A stretch of 64,000 nt of DNA from Anaerococcus octavius (GCF_900445265.1 NZ_UFTA01000002.1:310001-374000), one strand, 5' to 3'. Positions 51,002 through 60,922 are shown, counted from the first letter of the stretch. Made by a program: numbers and translations. The notes: generated from the sequence alone by a model not told the origin.

Positions 51002-53743
51002 TTGGCATTATTTAATTTATTTAAGTCATTTAGTGAAAAAGAAATAAAAAATAACCAAAAATTGGTTGATAAGATTCTTAGCCTAGATGAGTCTATGCAA
51101 CAACTAACTGACGAACAGTTACAACACAAAACAGTAGAATTTAGACAAAGATTAGAAAATGGTGAAAGCTTAGATGATCTTTTACCAGAAGCATTTGCAA
51201 CTGTGCGTGAAGCAAGTGATAGAGTTTTAGGTATGAAACATTACCCAGTGCAATTACTTGGTGGTATTGTTTTACACAATGGTCAGATAGCAGAAATGAG
51301 AACTGGTGAAGGTAAAACTTTAGTAGAAACTTGTCCGGCATATCTAAATGCTTTATCTGGCAAAGGAGTACACATTGTTACAGTAAACGACTATCTTGCA
51401 AAACGTGACCAAGAGTGGATGGGTAAAATATTTACTTTCCTTGGTATGACTGTAGGTTGTATCGTATATGGTCTAACCAATAGCGAAAGAAAACAAAACT
51501 ACGCTGCAGATATTACCTATGGTACTAATAACCAATTTGGTTTTGACTACCTAAGAGATAATATGGTTATTTACAAAGATGATATGGTACAACGTGGTCT
51601 AAACTATGCTATAGTTGATGAGGTTGACTCAATTTTAATTGATGAAGCACGTACACCACTTATCATCTCAGGTCAAGGAGATGAATCAACAGATACCTAT
51701 ACAAGTGCAAATCAATTTATCCAAACACTTGAAGGTAGAATTCTAGATCCAAATGAAGATGCAGAAATCGATCCATTTGACCGTGAGTTTAAAGTAGAAG
51801 ATGTAGACTTTTTAGTAGATGAAAAAAGAAAAACATCAAACCTTACAGAAAAAGGAACAGCAAAAGCTGAAAAATTCTTTGATATAGAAAACTTGTCAGA
51901 TCCAGAAAACTTGGAATTGTCTCACTATATTAACAACGCCTTAAAAGCAAACACAACTATGCACCGTGATATAGACTATGTTGTAAATAACGGAGAAGTA
52001 GAAATAGTAGATGAATTTACAGGTCGTATCATGCAAGGTAGAAGATTCTCAGATGGTCTTCACCAAGCCATAGAAGCTAAAGAAGGTGTAGAAGTAAAAG
52101 CTGAAAGTAAAACACTTGCTACAATTACTTTCCAAAACTACTTTAGAATGTATGACAAACTTTCAGGTATGACAGGTACTGCAAAAACCGAAGAAGAAGA
52201 GTTTGACGAAATTTACAACTTAGATGTTGTTGAGATACCAACCAATAAACCAATTCAAAGGGTAGATGATGTTGACTATGTATATATCAACGAAAATGGT
52301 AAATTTAATGCTATTATAGATGAAATAAATAGAATCCACCCAACAGGACAACCAATCCTAATTGGTACAATTTCTATCGAAGCAAGCGAGAGATTATCCC
52401 AAGCTTTAAAAAAAGCGGGCATCAAACATACAGTATTAAATGCTAAAAACCACGAAAGAGAAGCTGCAATAGTTGCAGAAGCAGGTCGTTTTGGCGCTGT
52501 TACAATTGCAACAAACATGGCAGGACGTGGTACAGATATTATGCTTGGTGGTAATGTCGATGATATGGCTAAGCAAAAACTAAAAAGAGAAGGCATGAGT
52601 GAAGAATTGCTTGAAGAAGTAGATTCATATGCAGACACAAGTGACCAAGAAATCTTAGATGCTCGTAAGAAATTTAGACACTACAAAGATCAAATTAGAC
52701 CAACTGTAAAAGAAGAAGCTGAAAAAGTAAAAGAAGTAGGCGGTTTATATATAATAGGTTCAGAACGTCACGAATCACGTCGTATAGACAATCAGTTAAG
52801 AGGACGTTCAGGTCGTCAAGGAGACCCAGGACATTCTAGATTCTTTATATCACTTGAAGATGATCTTATCAGGTTAAATGGTGGGGAACAAGTAGCAAAA
52901 TTTGTTGAAAATTCAAATTTTGATGAAAATGAACCAATAGTTTCAAAAATGGTAAGTAGATCAGTAGAAAAAGCTCAAACAAGAGTAGAAGCAAACAACT
53001 TTGCAACACGTAAAAGAGTCCTACAATACGATGACGTTATGAATAAGCAAAGAACGATTATCTACAATGAAAGAGCTGATGTTCTTTACGGTCAAGATAT
53101 GAAAGAAACTATTGTTTCTATGATAAAAGATGTTATAGCAGATAGTGTATATAACTTTACAAATCCAGAAATAAAACCAGAAAATTGGGAAATGGTAGCT
53201 TTACTTAACCACTTAAATAGTCTAGGAATACCAGTAACACAATTGCACTTTGAAAATATAAATGATTACACTCAACAAGAATTAATCGATTATATTACTC
53301 AGGCAACACTTGCTAAATATGAGGATAAAGAAGCTCAATTTGGTCCGGAAAATATGAGAGAAGTAGAACGTGTTATTATGCTAAGAGTTATCGATCAAAA
53401 ATGGATGGACCACATCGATGCTATGGATCAAATGAGAAAAGAAATTGGTGTTCGTGCAATGGGTAACGAAGATCCAGTTCGTGCATATACAAATGATGGT
53501 TTTACTATGTATGAAGAAATGACTAGAGCTATCCAAGAAGAAACTGTTAGATACATGATGAATGTTGAAATAAAACAAAATATCCAAAGAAAACAGGTTA
53601 TGAATCCAACAGGAGAAGCTGGGCCACAATTAGATGGTGATAGCGAAAATGAATCAGACGATGAAGATCCAATGCAAGGACTAAATAGAGCAGAACGCAG
53701 AAGATTAGAACGCGAAATCAAAAAATCTAACGTAAAGAAATAA
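51002..53743 (+). CDS. secA: preprotein translocase ATPase SecA
   Basis: 913 residues. Drives post-translational export through SecYEG. Walker A is MRTGEGKTLV (near 100), DEVDSILIDEARTPLIISG (Walker B and DEAD-like), and the regions MAGRGTDIMLGGNV and GSERHESRRIDNQLRGRSGRQGDPG are present. The C-terminal tail (about 870-913) is acidic/basic and lacks the CxCxSGKKYKxCCG zinc motif found in most SecA proteins. The start is TTG 51002: GGAGAG is 9 nt upstream and MALFNLF matches SecA N-termini; GTG 993 is too close to the ribosome site. Confidence 0.94.
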   Translation: MALFNLFKSFSEKEIKNNQKLVDKILSLDESMQQLTDEQLQHKTVEFRQRLENGESLDDLLPEAFATVREASDRVLGMKHYPVQLLGGIVLHNGQIAEMRTGEGKTLVETCPAYLNALSGKGVHIVTVNDYLAKRDQEWMGKIFTFLGMTVGCIVYGLTNSERKQNYAADITYGTNNQFGFDYLRDNMVIYKDDMVQRGLNYAIVDEVDSILIDEARTPLIISGQGDESTDTYTSANQFIQTLEGRILDPNEDAEIDPFDREFKVEDVDFLVDEKRKTSNLTEKGTAKAEKFFDIENLSDPENLELSHYINNALKANTTMHRDIDYVVNNGEVEIVDEFTGRIMQGRRFSDGLHQAIEAKEGVEVKAESKTLATITFQNYFRMYDKLSGMTGTAKTEEEEFDEIYNLDVVEIPTNKPIQRVDDVDYVYINENGKFNAIIDEINRIHPTGQPILIGTISIEASERLSQALKKAGIKHTVLNAKNHEREAAIVAEAGRFGAVTIATNMAGRGTDIMLGGNVDDMAKQKLKREGMSEELLEEVDSYADTSDQEILDARKKFRHYKDQIRPTVKEEAEKVKEVGGLYIIGSERHESRRIDNQLRGRSGRQGDPGHSRFFISLEDDLIRLNGGEQVAKFVENSNFDENEPIVSKMVSRSVEKAQTRVEANNFATRKRVLQYDDVMNKQRTIIYNERADVLYGQDMKETIVSMIKDVIADSVYNFTNPEIKPENWEMVALLNHLNSLGIPVTQLHFENINDYTQQELIDYITQATLAKYEDKEAQFGPENMREVERVIMLRVIDQKWMDHIDAMDQMRKEIGVRAMGNEDPVRAYTNDGFTMYEEMTRAIQEETVRYMMNVEIKQNIQRKQVMNPTGEAGPQLDGDSENESDDEDPMQGLNRAERRRLEREIKKSNVKK

Positions 53744-53744
53744 T

Positions 53745-54861
53745 ATGACAGAAATATATCAATTAAGAGAAACAATTGAAGAATTATCTGAAACAATGAA
53801 GCTAATTGGAGACTCCCTTTGACCCAGAAAATTTAGAAAATGAGGTAAAGGATCTTGAAAAAAAGACCTTTGCCACAGATTTTTGGGATGATAGCGACAA
53901 AGCTCAAGCTATAATGGCAGACTTGGCAGCAAAAAAAGATGATCTAGAAAAATATCAAGAAATCACCACTGCTTTAAATGATAATATTGATCTAATTGAT
54001 CTAGTAGAAATGAGTGATAATCAAGAACAAGAAACTATTGGTCAAATAGAAAATGACTTGGAAAATCTAAAAAAAGAAGTTTCATCAATGAAACTTAAGA
54101 CTCAATTAGATGGCGAATACGATAAAAATAATGCTTATATGTCTATAAATGCTGGTGCTGGAGGACTTGAAGCAACAGATTGGGCAGAAATGCTACTTCG
54201 TATGTATAAAAGATATTTTGACCACAATGGATTTAAATATGAACTAACAGATATAAACAACGAAGAAGCTGGTGGTATAAAATCTGCAACCCTAAAAGTA
54301 AGTGGATCATATGCCTACGGATATTTAAAAGGAGAAAAAGGCGTCCATAGACTTGTCCGCATTTCACCTTTTGATAGTGGAGCGCGCCGCCATACTTCCT
54401 TTGCATCTGTAGATATTTTCCCAGAATTACCTGATAACACAGATGTAGAAATAGATCCAAATGATCTAAGAGTAGATACCTATAGAGCGAGTGGGGCAGG
54501 TGGTCAACACGTAAATAAAACCGACTCTGCTGTTAGGATCACTCATATACCAACAGGAGTAGTTGCCAGTTCCCAAGCGGAACGTAGCCAAATACTAAAT
54601 AGAGAAACCGCTATGAAACTTCTTTTATCAAAACTTATACAAATAAAAGAAGAAGAACAAAGAGAAAAAATATCTGATATCCAAGGTAAGTACACCCAAA
54701 TAGCTTGGGGTAGCCAAATAAGATCTTATGTATTCCAACCATATACTTTAGTAAAGGACCATAGGACAAATTATGAAGTAGGAAATATAGAAGCAGTAAT
54801 GGATGGAGATATACAAGATTTTATAGATGCTTATTTAGCAGAAAGCAATAAAGAAAATTAA
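53745..54861 (+). CDS. prfB: peptide chain release factor 2 with programmed +1 frameshift
   Basis: ATG 53745 reads 25 codons (MTEIYQLRETIEEL...GDSL) to CTT-TGA-C; the in-frame TGA at 53820-53822 is bypassed by a +1 shift at the CTT, continuing DPENLENEVKDLEKK. GGAG lies just before the CTT, the stimulatory pairing site of RF2 frameshift signals. Full product about 371 aa. The decoding motif SPF (RISPFDSGARRHTSF) and the GGQ (RASGAGGQHVNKTDSAV) are intact. Reading the frame from 53806 alone would miss the N-terminus. Follows secA by 1 nt and ends in a terminator. Confidence 0.96.
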
Positions 54862-54863
54862 TT

Positions 54864-54890
54864 AGGGAGGATCTTATCCTCTCTTTTTTA
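54864..54890 (+). terminator. terminator after prfB
   Basis: A 9-bp stem with one G-T pair (54864-54872 with 54876-54884) and a T run. Confidence 0.8.
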
Positions 54891-54903
54891 AAAGGAGAAT
54901 GTT

Positions 54904-55992
54904 TTGCAAGAAAAAAATATAATTTTGACAGGAGATAGGCCAACAGGACGTTTGCACCTGGGCCACTATGTAGGTAGCTTAAAAAATAGGGTTAAAATGC
55001 AAAATGAAGGCAATTTTGAAAAAATGTATGTAATGATTGCTGATAGCCAAGCCCTAACAGATAATTTTAATAATCCAGATAAAATTCGCGAAAATCTTAT
55101 AGAAGTAGCCCTAGACTACCTAAGCATAGGTATAGATCCAGAAAAAGTAACTATCTTTGTTCAATCCCAAGTAGAAGAACTAACTGAGCTTACTTTTTAC
55201 TTTTTAAACCTAGTTACACTTTCAAGATTAGAAAGAAATCCTACAGTAAAATCAGAAATTAAACAAAAAAACTTTGAAACAAGCTTGCCAGCAGGATTTT
55301 TAATCTATCCAGTAAGTCAAGCAGCAGATATATTACTCTTTGATGCAAATATTATTCCAGTAGGTGTAGACCAAGAGCCAATGCTTGAACAAACTCGTGA
55401 AATATCTAGAAGCTTTAACAATATCTATGAAGAAATATTTATAGAGCCACATGCAGTTTTACCAGAAAATAAAGTAGCCCAAAGATTGCCTGGCATAGAC
55501 GGTTCAGCTAAAATGAGCAAATCATTAGGTAATTGTATATATCTTGCAGATGATAAAAAAACTGTAAAGAAAAAAGTAATGTCTATGTACACAGACCCAG
55601 ACCATATAAATATAGAAGATCCAGGAAAAGTAGAAGGAAATATAGTATTTACTTATCTAGATGTATTTTCAAATGATAGTCATTTTGAAAAATACTTGCC
55701 AGAATATAAAAACCTAGATGAACTAAAAACTCACTACCAAAAAGGTGGTCTAGGTGATGTAAAAGTTAAAAAATTCCTAATAAAGGTTTTAGAAGAAGAA
55801 CTAGAACCAATTAGAGAAAAAAGAGCCTACTATGAGCAAAATCTGGATCAGGTTTTAGAAATCCTAAACAAAGGTACAGCAGATGCTAGAGAAGTAGGTC
55901 GTGCGAAGATTAACGCTGTAAAAAAATCTATGGGTATAGACTATTTTGCAGATAGTAGATTTTTAAAAGAAATAAAAGAAAAATACAATTAA
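54904..55992 (+). CDS. trpS: tryptophanyl-tRNA synthetase
   Basis: 362 residues. Class I synthetase with the HIGH-like GDRPTGRLHLGHYVGSL (near 13) and KMSKSLGN (near 200); DQEPMLEQTREISRSF is the Trp-enzyme pattern. The start is TTG 54904 behind AAAGGAG; an ATG immediately upstream is out of frame and soon stops. No T-box leader is visible ahead of it, in contrast to serS. Terminator follows. Confidence 0.95.
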   Translation: MQEKNIILTGDRPTGRLHLGHYVGSLKNRVKMQNEGNFEKMYVMIADSQALTDNFNNPDKIRENLIEVALDYLSIGIDPEKVTIFVQSQVEELTELTFYFLNLVTLSRLERNPTVKSEIKQKNFETSLPAGFLIYPVSQAADILLFDANIIPVGVDQEPMLEQTREISRSFNNIYEEIFIEPHAVLPENKVAQRLPGIDGSAKMSKSLGNCIYLADDKKTVKKKVMSMYTDPDHINIEDPGKVEGNIVFTYLDVFSNDSHFEKYLPEYKNLDELKTHYQKGGLGDVKVKKFLIKVLEEELEPIREKRAYYEQNLDQVLEILNKGTADAREVGRAKINAVKKSMGIDYFADSRFLKEIKEKYN

Positions 55993-55997
55993 AAAAG

Positions 55998-56023
55998 AAC
56001 CACCAAAATTTGGTGGTTTTTTT
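55998..56023 (+). terminator. terminator of trpS
   Basis: AACCACCA (55998-56005) with TGGTGGTT (56011-56018) forms the stem; T run follows. Confidence 0.8.
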
Positions 56024-56033
56024 AGGAGGAATA

Positions 56034-56609
56034 ATGACTTTTGATAAAATTATAGAAGAAATAAAAAATGATCCTAGAAATGAAGAATATACAAAACGAG
56101 CTATAGATCCTATTTTTCAAGTAGATAAAGACGCTAAAGTACTTTTAATAGGTCAAGCTCCAGGCAGAGTTGTAGAAGAGACTGGTATATCTTTTAATGA
56201 CAAATCAGGAGATAAATTAAGAAATTGGATGGGCATTGATAGAGATATATTTTATTCAAAAGAGATTGCAATTCTACCTATGGATTTTTATTATCCAGGC
56301 AAGGCCAAGCAGGGGGACTTGCCACCTAGAAAATTTATAGCAGAAGACTACCACCAAAAAATCTTAGATCAAATGCCAAATATAAAGCTAACTATACTGA
56401 TAGGAGCTTATTCACAAAAATATTATCTAGGCAAAAAACGTAAGAAAAATTTAACTCAAACTGTAAAAAATTATAAAGAATATTTGCCAGAATATTTTCC
56501 AATAGTCCATCCAAGTCCCTTAAATATAGGCTGGCTAAAGAAAAATCCATGGTTTGAAGAAGATAATTTACCAGATTTGCAAAAAAGGATTGAACAAATA
56601 TTAAGTTAA
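56034..56609 (+). CDS. uracil-DNA glycosylase family protein
   Basis: 191 residues. LLIGQAPGRVVEETGISFNDKSGDKLRNWMGI (near 40) and FPIVHPSPLNIGW (near 160) match the uracil-DNA glycosylase-like superfamily of the YcdB/SMUG-like type (GQAPG and HPSP motifs). Removes uracil or related lesions, by family. A frame starts at 56010 but AGGAGG precedes ATG 56034. Small and monocistronic between trpS and the NSS transporter; catalytic class not settled. Confidence 0.75.
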   Translation: MTFDKIIEEIKNDPRNEEYTKRAIDPIFQVDKDAKVLLIGQAPGRVVEETGISFNDKSGDKLRNWMGIDRDIFYSKEIAILPMDFYYPGKAKQGDLPPRKFIAEDYHQKILDQMPNIKLTILIGAYSQKYYLGKKRKKNLTQTVKNYKEYLPEYFPIVHPSPLNIGWLKKNPWFEEDNLPDLQKRIEQILS

Positions 56610-56698
56610 TAAAAGCAGATTTTTATAAAAATTTAGTAAATTTTACTAAATAAGATATAATTGTAAGTATTATTAATAAAATTATAAAGGAGTAACTT

Positions 56699-58006
56699 AT
56701 GGACAATGAATTTAGTTCTAAAGTTGGAGTTGTTCTCTCTGCAGTAGGTTCTGCTGTGGGAATGGCAAATATATGGGGTTTTCCTTATAAGTTTCAAGCT
56801 GGTGGGCTTGTTTTTTTAATTTTTTATATATTATTTGCAATACTTTTTTCTTATGTTGGACTATCATCAGAATTTGCAATAGGAAGAATGGCTCAAACAG
56901 GAACTTTGGGGGCTTATGAATATGCTTTTAATAATGGAAAAGCTAATAAAAAAGTTGGAAGAAATATTGGTTACATACCGTTAATCGGAACATTTTTAAT
57001 AGCTGTTGGCTATTGTGTGATTGTTGCCTATGTATTAAAAGGTTTTTTTGATTCACTAACAGGAGATATTTTCAAAATGGATGCATCAATTTGGTTTGAT
57101 AGTTTTGCAAACTATAAGTATTCTGTGATTATATTTCACTTAATAGCAATTATTTTGACAATTATTACCTGCCTTGGTGGAGCTTCCTCAATAGAAAGAT
57201 CTAATAAGATTATGATGCCGGTATTTTTTATTTTGTTTGTAATTTTGGCTATAAAAGTTGCCACACTGCCTAAGGCAAGTACTGGTTATGCTAATATGTT
57301 TAAATATGATCCATCAACTTTAAATTTAGATACAATTATAGCAGCAATGGGTCAGGCATTTTTTTCGCTTTCTATAACAGGATCTGGAATGATAGTTGTG
57401 GGATCTTATATTAGTAAAAAAGAAGATATTGTAAGTTCATCTATCCATACGGGTTTTTTTGACACACTATCTGGCGTAATATCTTCACTCGTAATAATTC
57501 CTGCTATTTCTGTATTTAATATGCAACAAGTAGGTGGTCCATCTTTACTTTTTGTAAGTCTACCAACTATTTTAAATAATATAAAATTTGGAAGAATTTT
57601 TGCTATCTTTTTATACTTCGCGGTGATATGTGCAGGTGTATCTTCCTTACAAAATATGTTTGAGGTCATAGCAGAGTCAATTACAAATAGATATAAAAAT
57701 CTATCTAGAAAAACAGTTTTTATTGTTTTGGGAACAATAGTTTTTTTACTAGGTATAAATCTAGAAACTATAGATGCTTTTGGACAGTATATGGATATTG
57801 TTTCTATATATATTATTCCGATAGGTGCATCAATTGGTGCCATAACATGGTTTTATGTATTGAAAAAAGATAAACTGTTAGATGAAATAAATCAAAGTAG
57901 TAAAAATAATTACTCAGACAAATGGTATAAATTGGGGAAATATTTATATGTACCACTTGCAATAGTCCTTACATTCTTAGCTTTAATTTTTAAAATGTCA
58001 TTTTAG
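56699..58006 (+). CDS. neurotransmitter:sodium symporter (SNF) family transporter
   Basis: 435 residues, eleven or twelve helices. SKVGVVLSAVGSAVGMANIWGFPYKFQAGGLVFLIFYI is the LeuT/SNF family TM1 signature with Na+/substrate contacts; GQAFFSLSITGSGMIVVGSYISKK is the TM6 unwound region. Imports an amino acid with sodium; substrate not resolvable. ATG 56699 behind AAGGAG. Confidence 0.92.
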   Translation: MDNEFSSKVGVVLSAVGSAVGMANIWGFPYKFQAGGLVFLIFYILFAILFSYVGLSSEFAIGRMAQTGTLGAYEYAFNNGKANKKVGRNIGYIPLIGTFLIAVGYCVIVAYVLKGFFDSLTGDIFKMDASIWFDSFANYKYSVIIFHLIAIILTIITCLGGASSIERSNKIMMPVFFILFVILAIKVATLPKASTGYANMFKYDPSTLNLDTIIAAMGQAFFSLSITGSGMIVVGSYISKKEDIVSSSIHTGFFDTLSGVISSLVIIPAISVFNMQQVGGPSLLFVSLPTILNNIKFGRIFAIFLYFAVICAGVSSLQNMFEVIAESITNRYKNLSRKTVFIVLGTIVFLLGINLETIDAFGQYMDIVSIYIIPIGASIGAITWFYVLKKDKLLDEINQSSKNNYSDKWYKLGKYLYVPLAIVLTFLALIFKMSF

Positions 58007-58081
58007 ACTTTAAATTACAAATTATAATGTTATAGTTTTAATATAGTTAAAAAAACTATGTAATTTAGAAAAGGAGTTATA

Positions 58082-59020
58082 ATGAAAGATAGTAAAGTTA
58101 TTTTAATTGGTGATGGTGCGGTAGGCTCTTCATTTGCTTATTCTTCATCACTTTTAGGTGTAGGACGTGAATTAGGAATTATTGATATAAATGAAGAAAG
58201 AGTAGAAGGTGATGTACTAGATCTAACAGATGCCTTAAGCTTCACCTATCCAAAAAAAGTATATAAGGCAGAATATGCTGATTGCAAAGATGCAGAAGTA
58301 GTTGTAATTACTGCAGGTATTCCACAAAAACCAGGTGAAACACGTTTACAATTAGTAGATAAAAACCTAGTGATTTTTAAAGATATGATTGGTAAAGTTG
58401 TAGCAAGTGGATTTGATGGAATATTCGTAGTAGCTTCAAACCCAGTAGATGTTACAACATATGCAACTATGAAGTACTCAGGATTTCCTGCTAATAAAGT
58501 TATTGGCTCTGGTACAACTTTGGATACATCTAGATTTAAAAAACAAATTGGAGATCTATTAGACGTTGATTATAGATCAGTCCATGCTTACATAATGGGA
58601 GAACACGGAGATACAGAATTCCCAGTTTGGTCAAATGCAAATGTTGGTGGACTTAGCATAGAAGAGTGGAAAAGCACCCATCCAAACATTAGCCAAGAAT
58701 CTTTAGATGCTGCTTTTGATAAAACTGTAAATGCCGCTTATGAAATTATTAACAAAAAAGGAGCTACATTCTACGGAATAGGTACAGCACTTTCAAGTAT
58801 AGTTAGAGCTATTCTAAACGATGAAAATACAGTTTTCCTAACATCTTCTTATCTTAATGGAGAATTTGGATTAAAAGATATTCACATTGGTGTGCCAACA
58901 GTTATTGGTAAATCAGGTGTAGCACATATCATAGAAGTACCATTATCAGATAAAGAACAAGAACAATTAGAACATTCAGCTAGAACATTAAGAGAGATAA
59001 TAGATAATAGTAATTTATAA
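58082..59020 (+). CDS. ldh: L-lactate dehydrogenase
   Basis: 312 residues. NAD-binding GDGAVGSSFAY; GETR loop and DTSRF substrate Arg, and catalytic His in MGEHGDTEFPVWS (near 173-177). NAD-dependent reduction of pyruvate to L-lactate, with the usual fermentative role in anaerobes. AAAGGAG precedes ATG 58082. Its last base is shared with the start codon of a broken HAD gene. Confidence 0.96.
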   Translation: MKDSKVILIGDGAVGSSFAYSSSLLGVGRELGIIDINEERVEGDVLDLTDALSFTYPKKVYKAEYADCKDAEVVVITAGIPQKPGETRLQLVDKNLVIFKDMIGKVVASGFDGIFVVASNPVDVTTYATMKYSGFPANKVIGSGTTLDTSRFKKQIGDLLDVDYRSVHAYIMGEHGDTEFPVWSNANVGGLSIEEWKSTHPNISQESLDAAFDKTVNAAYEIINKKGATFYGIGTALSSIVRAILNDENTVFLTSSYLNGEFGLKDIHIGVPTVIGKSGVAHIIEVPLSDKEQEQLEHSARTLREIIDNSNL

Positions 59021-59723
59021 TGATTAATTATATTCTTTGGGACATTGACAATACACTTTTAAATTTTGATTTAGCCGAAGAAGCATCCATGATAAATGGT
59101 TTTGAAAAATTTGGCATAAAAGTCACTGACGAAAATGCCCTTCTAGGTTATAAAAAATAAATGATAAATATTGGAAAAGACTCGAAAATGGTGAAATAGA
59201 CCGAGATGAAGTTTTACTAGGACGTTTTAGAGAATTTTTTACCAAATATAACATAGATTATGATGATAATCTAGTAGAAAATTTTAATCTAAACTTTCAA
59301 AAAGAACTTGGCAGACAAGTATTTTTTCACGACCATGCTAAGGAAGTTTTAAATGAATTAAAAAATAATTACAAGCAATATGCAGTTACAAATGGTTCAA
59401 AAATAGCTCAAACAGGCAAAATTACAAATTCTGGCCTAGATAAAATCTTAGATGATGTTTTTATATCAGAAGATTTAGGAGTAGATAAACCTAATAAAGC
59501 ATTTTTTGACAAAATTTTTGAAAAAATAGGATCAACTAACAAAAAAGAATATATTTTGATAGGCGACTCATTGACCTCTGATATTAGAGGAGCAAACAAT
59601 GCTGCTATAAAAAATATATGGTTTAACCCAAATACAAACATAAATGAAACAAAAATAAAAGTAGATTTTGATATAAAAGATTTGTCAGAAGTCCCAGATA
59701 TATTAAAAAGGATAGATGTATAG
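59020..59723 (+). pseudogene. HAD-superfamily hydrolase (YjjG-like) interrupted by frameshift
   Basis: Begins MINYILWDIDNTLLNFD (the HAD DxDxT motif I), proceeds to DENALLGYKK and hits TAA at 59158-59160. One added A in the run of six A at 59152-59157 restores the frame: INDKYWKRLENGEIDRDEVLLGRFREFFT and the complete HAD core (FHDHAKEVL, VTNGSKIAQTGK, FISEDLGVDKPNKAFF, LIGDSLTSDIRGA), stopping at 59721-59723. The 3' part has no usable start. It overlaps the ldh stop by 1 nt, so was probably co-transcribed. Could be sequencing error, slippage or true decay; the neighbour is also broken. Confidence 0.82.
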
Positions 59724-60072
59724 AAAAGAAGATAGAAAAGCTTTGGGCAAAAAATAAATACCTTGTAATTTTTAAAATCCCACAAACATTATTTAGCTAT
59801 TAAAGAACATCTAAAGACAGATGAATTTAAACTTGAAAATATAGAAATACTAATAGAATCAAAAAAGATATGGTAATTGCTTACCAGCATATATTGGGTT
59901 ATTTTAAAGACAAGGCAAGTCCCATAAAAAAAGAAAAATATTTATCGCTTATCAATAAATATAAAAATGGGATCATTAGTAAAAATGAAGTGTTAGATTA
60001 TATAAAAAACTCTTAGAAAAATATCCTAACAATTATTTAAAAAATGCAACTATATTTAAAGAAGAATCGTAA
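59716..60072 (+). pseudogene. DUF1722 (YbgA-like) domain protein, fragmented by frameshifts
   Basis: Pieces in different frames line up with the DUF1722 domain: MYRKEDRK, LWAKNKYLV, KSHKHYLAIKEHLKTDEFKLENIEILIE, AYQHILGYFKDKAS, KEKYLSLINKYKNGIISKNEVLDYIKN, LLEKYPNNYLKNATIF, ending TAA 60070-60072. At least four frame changes (near 59740, 59778, 59870 and 60015) separate them. DUF1722 typically lies with photolyase or DUF523 genes, but alone here. It starts inside the end of the HAD pseudogene. No translation product is plausible. Confidence 0.7.
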
Positions 60073-60143
60073 ACATAGAGTTTGCGGTTTTTTCTATGCC
60101 TATCTGTGGGTAGTAATAATATATAGTAAGAAAAGAGGTTATT

Positions 60144-60833
60144 ATGGATAAAAAAATACTAGTAGTAATGACAAATACCGATCATTATGGAGATGATAGT
60201 GAAAAAACTGGACTCTGGCTAGCAGAAGCAACAGAATTTGTAGATAAAGTAAAAAGAAATGGCATAAAAGTAAACTATGTTAGTCCCAAAGGTGGAAAAA
60301 TACCACTAGATCCTAGGTCTATGAAAAAACCATATGCTAGCAAAAAAGATTACCAAATACTAAATTCTCTTGATTTTAAAAGACGAGCCATAAATAATTC
60401 TCTAAAACCGAGTGATATTAATCCAGATGATTATATAGCTATTTACTATACGGGAGGTCATGGAGTATTATGGGACTTTCCTAAAAATTTAGAATTAAAA
60501 GAAATAGCAGAAAAAATATACCACAATGGCGGCTATGTATGTTCAGTTTGCCATGGTCTAGTAGGATTATTAAATCTAAAAGACTACAATGACAAATATC
60601 TTATAGATGGTAGAAATATAACAGGATTTACAGATGAGGAGGAAAAATTAGGAGGCAAGGGAGATAAAGTCCCTTACAGCAGTGAACAAGAAGCAAAATA
60701 TAGGGGAGCAAATTTTGTAAAAACTCTACCATACACCCCAAATGCCATAAAATGTGGTAGGATAATAACCGGACAAAATCCATTTTCAGGGAAGGCTGTA
60801 GCTAGAGAACTTTTAAAAGCCCTAGACAAATAA
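60144..60833 (+). CDS. DJ-1/PfpI family protein (Hsp31-like)
   Basis: 229 residues. YYTGGHGVLWDFP (near 100) and SVCHGLVG with the nucleophilic Cys near residue 136 are the DJ-1/Hsp31-type class I glutamine amidotransferase-like pattern. By family a glyoxalase III/deglycase or chaperone; the exact activity cannot be read. Start ATG behind AGAGG. Monocistronic, between the pseudogenes and the restriction-modification operon. Confidence 0.88.
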   Translation: MDKKILVVMTNTDHYGDDSEKTGLWLAEATEFVDKVKRNGIKVNYVSPKGGKIPLDPRSMKKPYASKKDYQILNSLDFKRRAINNSLKPSDINPDDYIAIYYTGGHGVLWDFPKNLELKEIAEKIYHNGGYVCSVCHGLVGLLNLKDYNDKYLIDGRNITGFTDEEEKLGGKGDKVPYSSEQEAKYRGANFVKTLPYTPNAIKCGRIITGQNPFSGKAVARELLKALDK

Positions 60834-60846
60834 ATATTTTAATTAA

Positions 60847-60871
60847 AACCTAGTGTAACTAGGCTTTTTTT
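60847..60871 (+). terminator. terminator after the DJ-1 gene
   Basis: CCTAGT (60849-60854) with ACTAGG (60858-60863), extended by AA/CT partners, then T run. Confidence 0.7.
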
Positions 60872-60872
60872 A

Positions 60873-60904
60873 TTGAAAAAATCATTGTTTTTCTATGTTA
60901 TAAT
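60873..60904 (+). promoter_or_regulatory. promoter of the hsd operon
   Basis: Extended -10 TG-T-TATAAT at 60896-60904. TTGAAA at 60873-60878 is 20 nt upstream, longer than optimal. Confidence 0.6.
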
Positions 60905-60922
60905 ATTTATAAGGAGAATAAT

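Noticed and set aside
52276-53796. Minus-strand frames opposite secA
   Set aside because: Antisense to strongly conserved SecA and prfB coding sequence with no supporting signals.
57406-57843. 145-codon minus-strand frame opposite the NSS transporter
   Set aside because: The forward frame has clear TM and family signatures; the reverse one has none.
58006-58081. Rex-type operator upstream of ldh
   Set aside because: The gap holds AT-rich hairpin-like sequence, but no TTGTGA-type palindrome characteristic of Rex sites.
59408-59785. Minus-strand frame opposite the broken HAD gene
   Set aside because: It only exists because the forward strand encodes conserved HAD blocks; no start context or homology.
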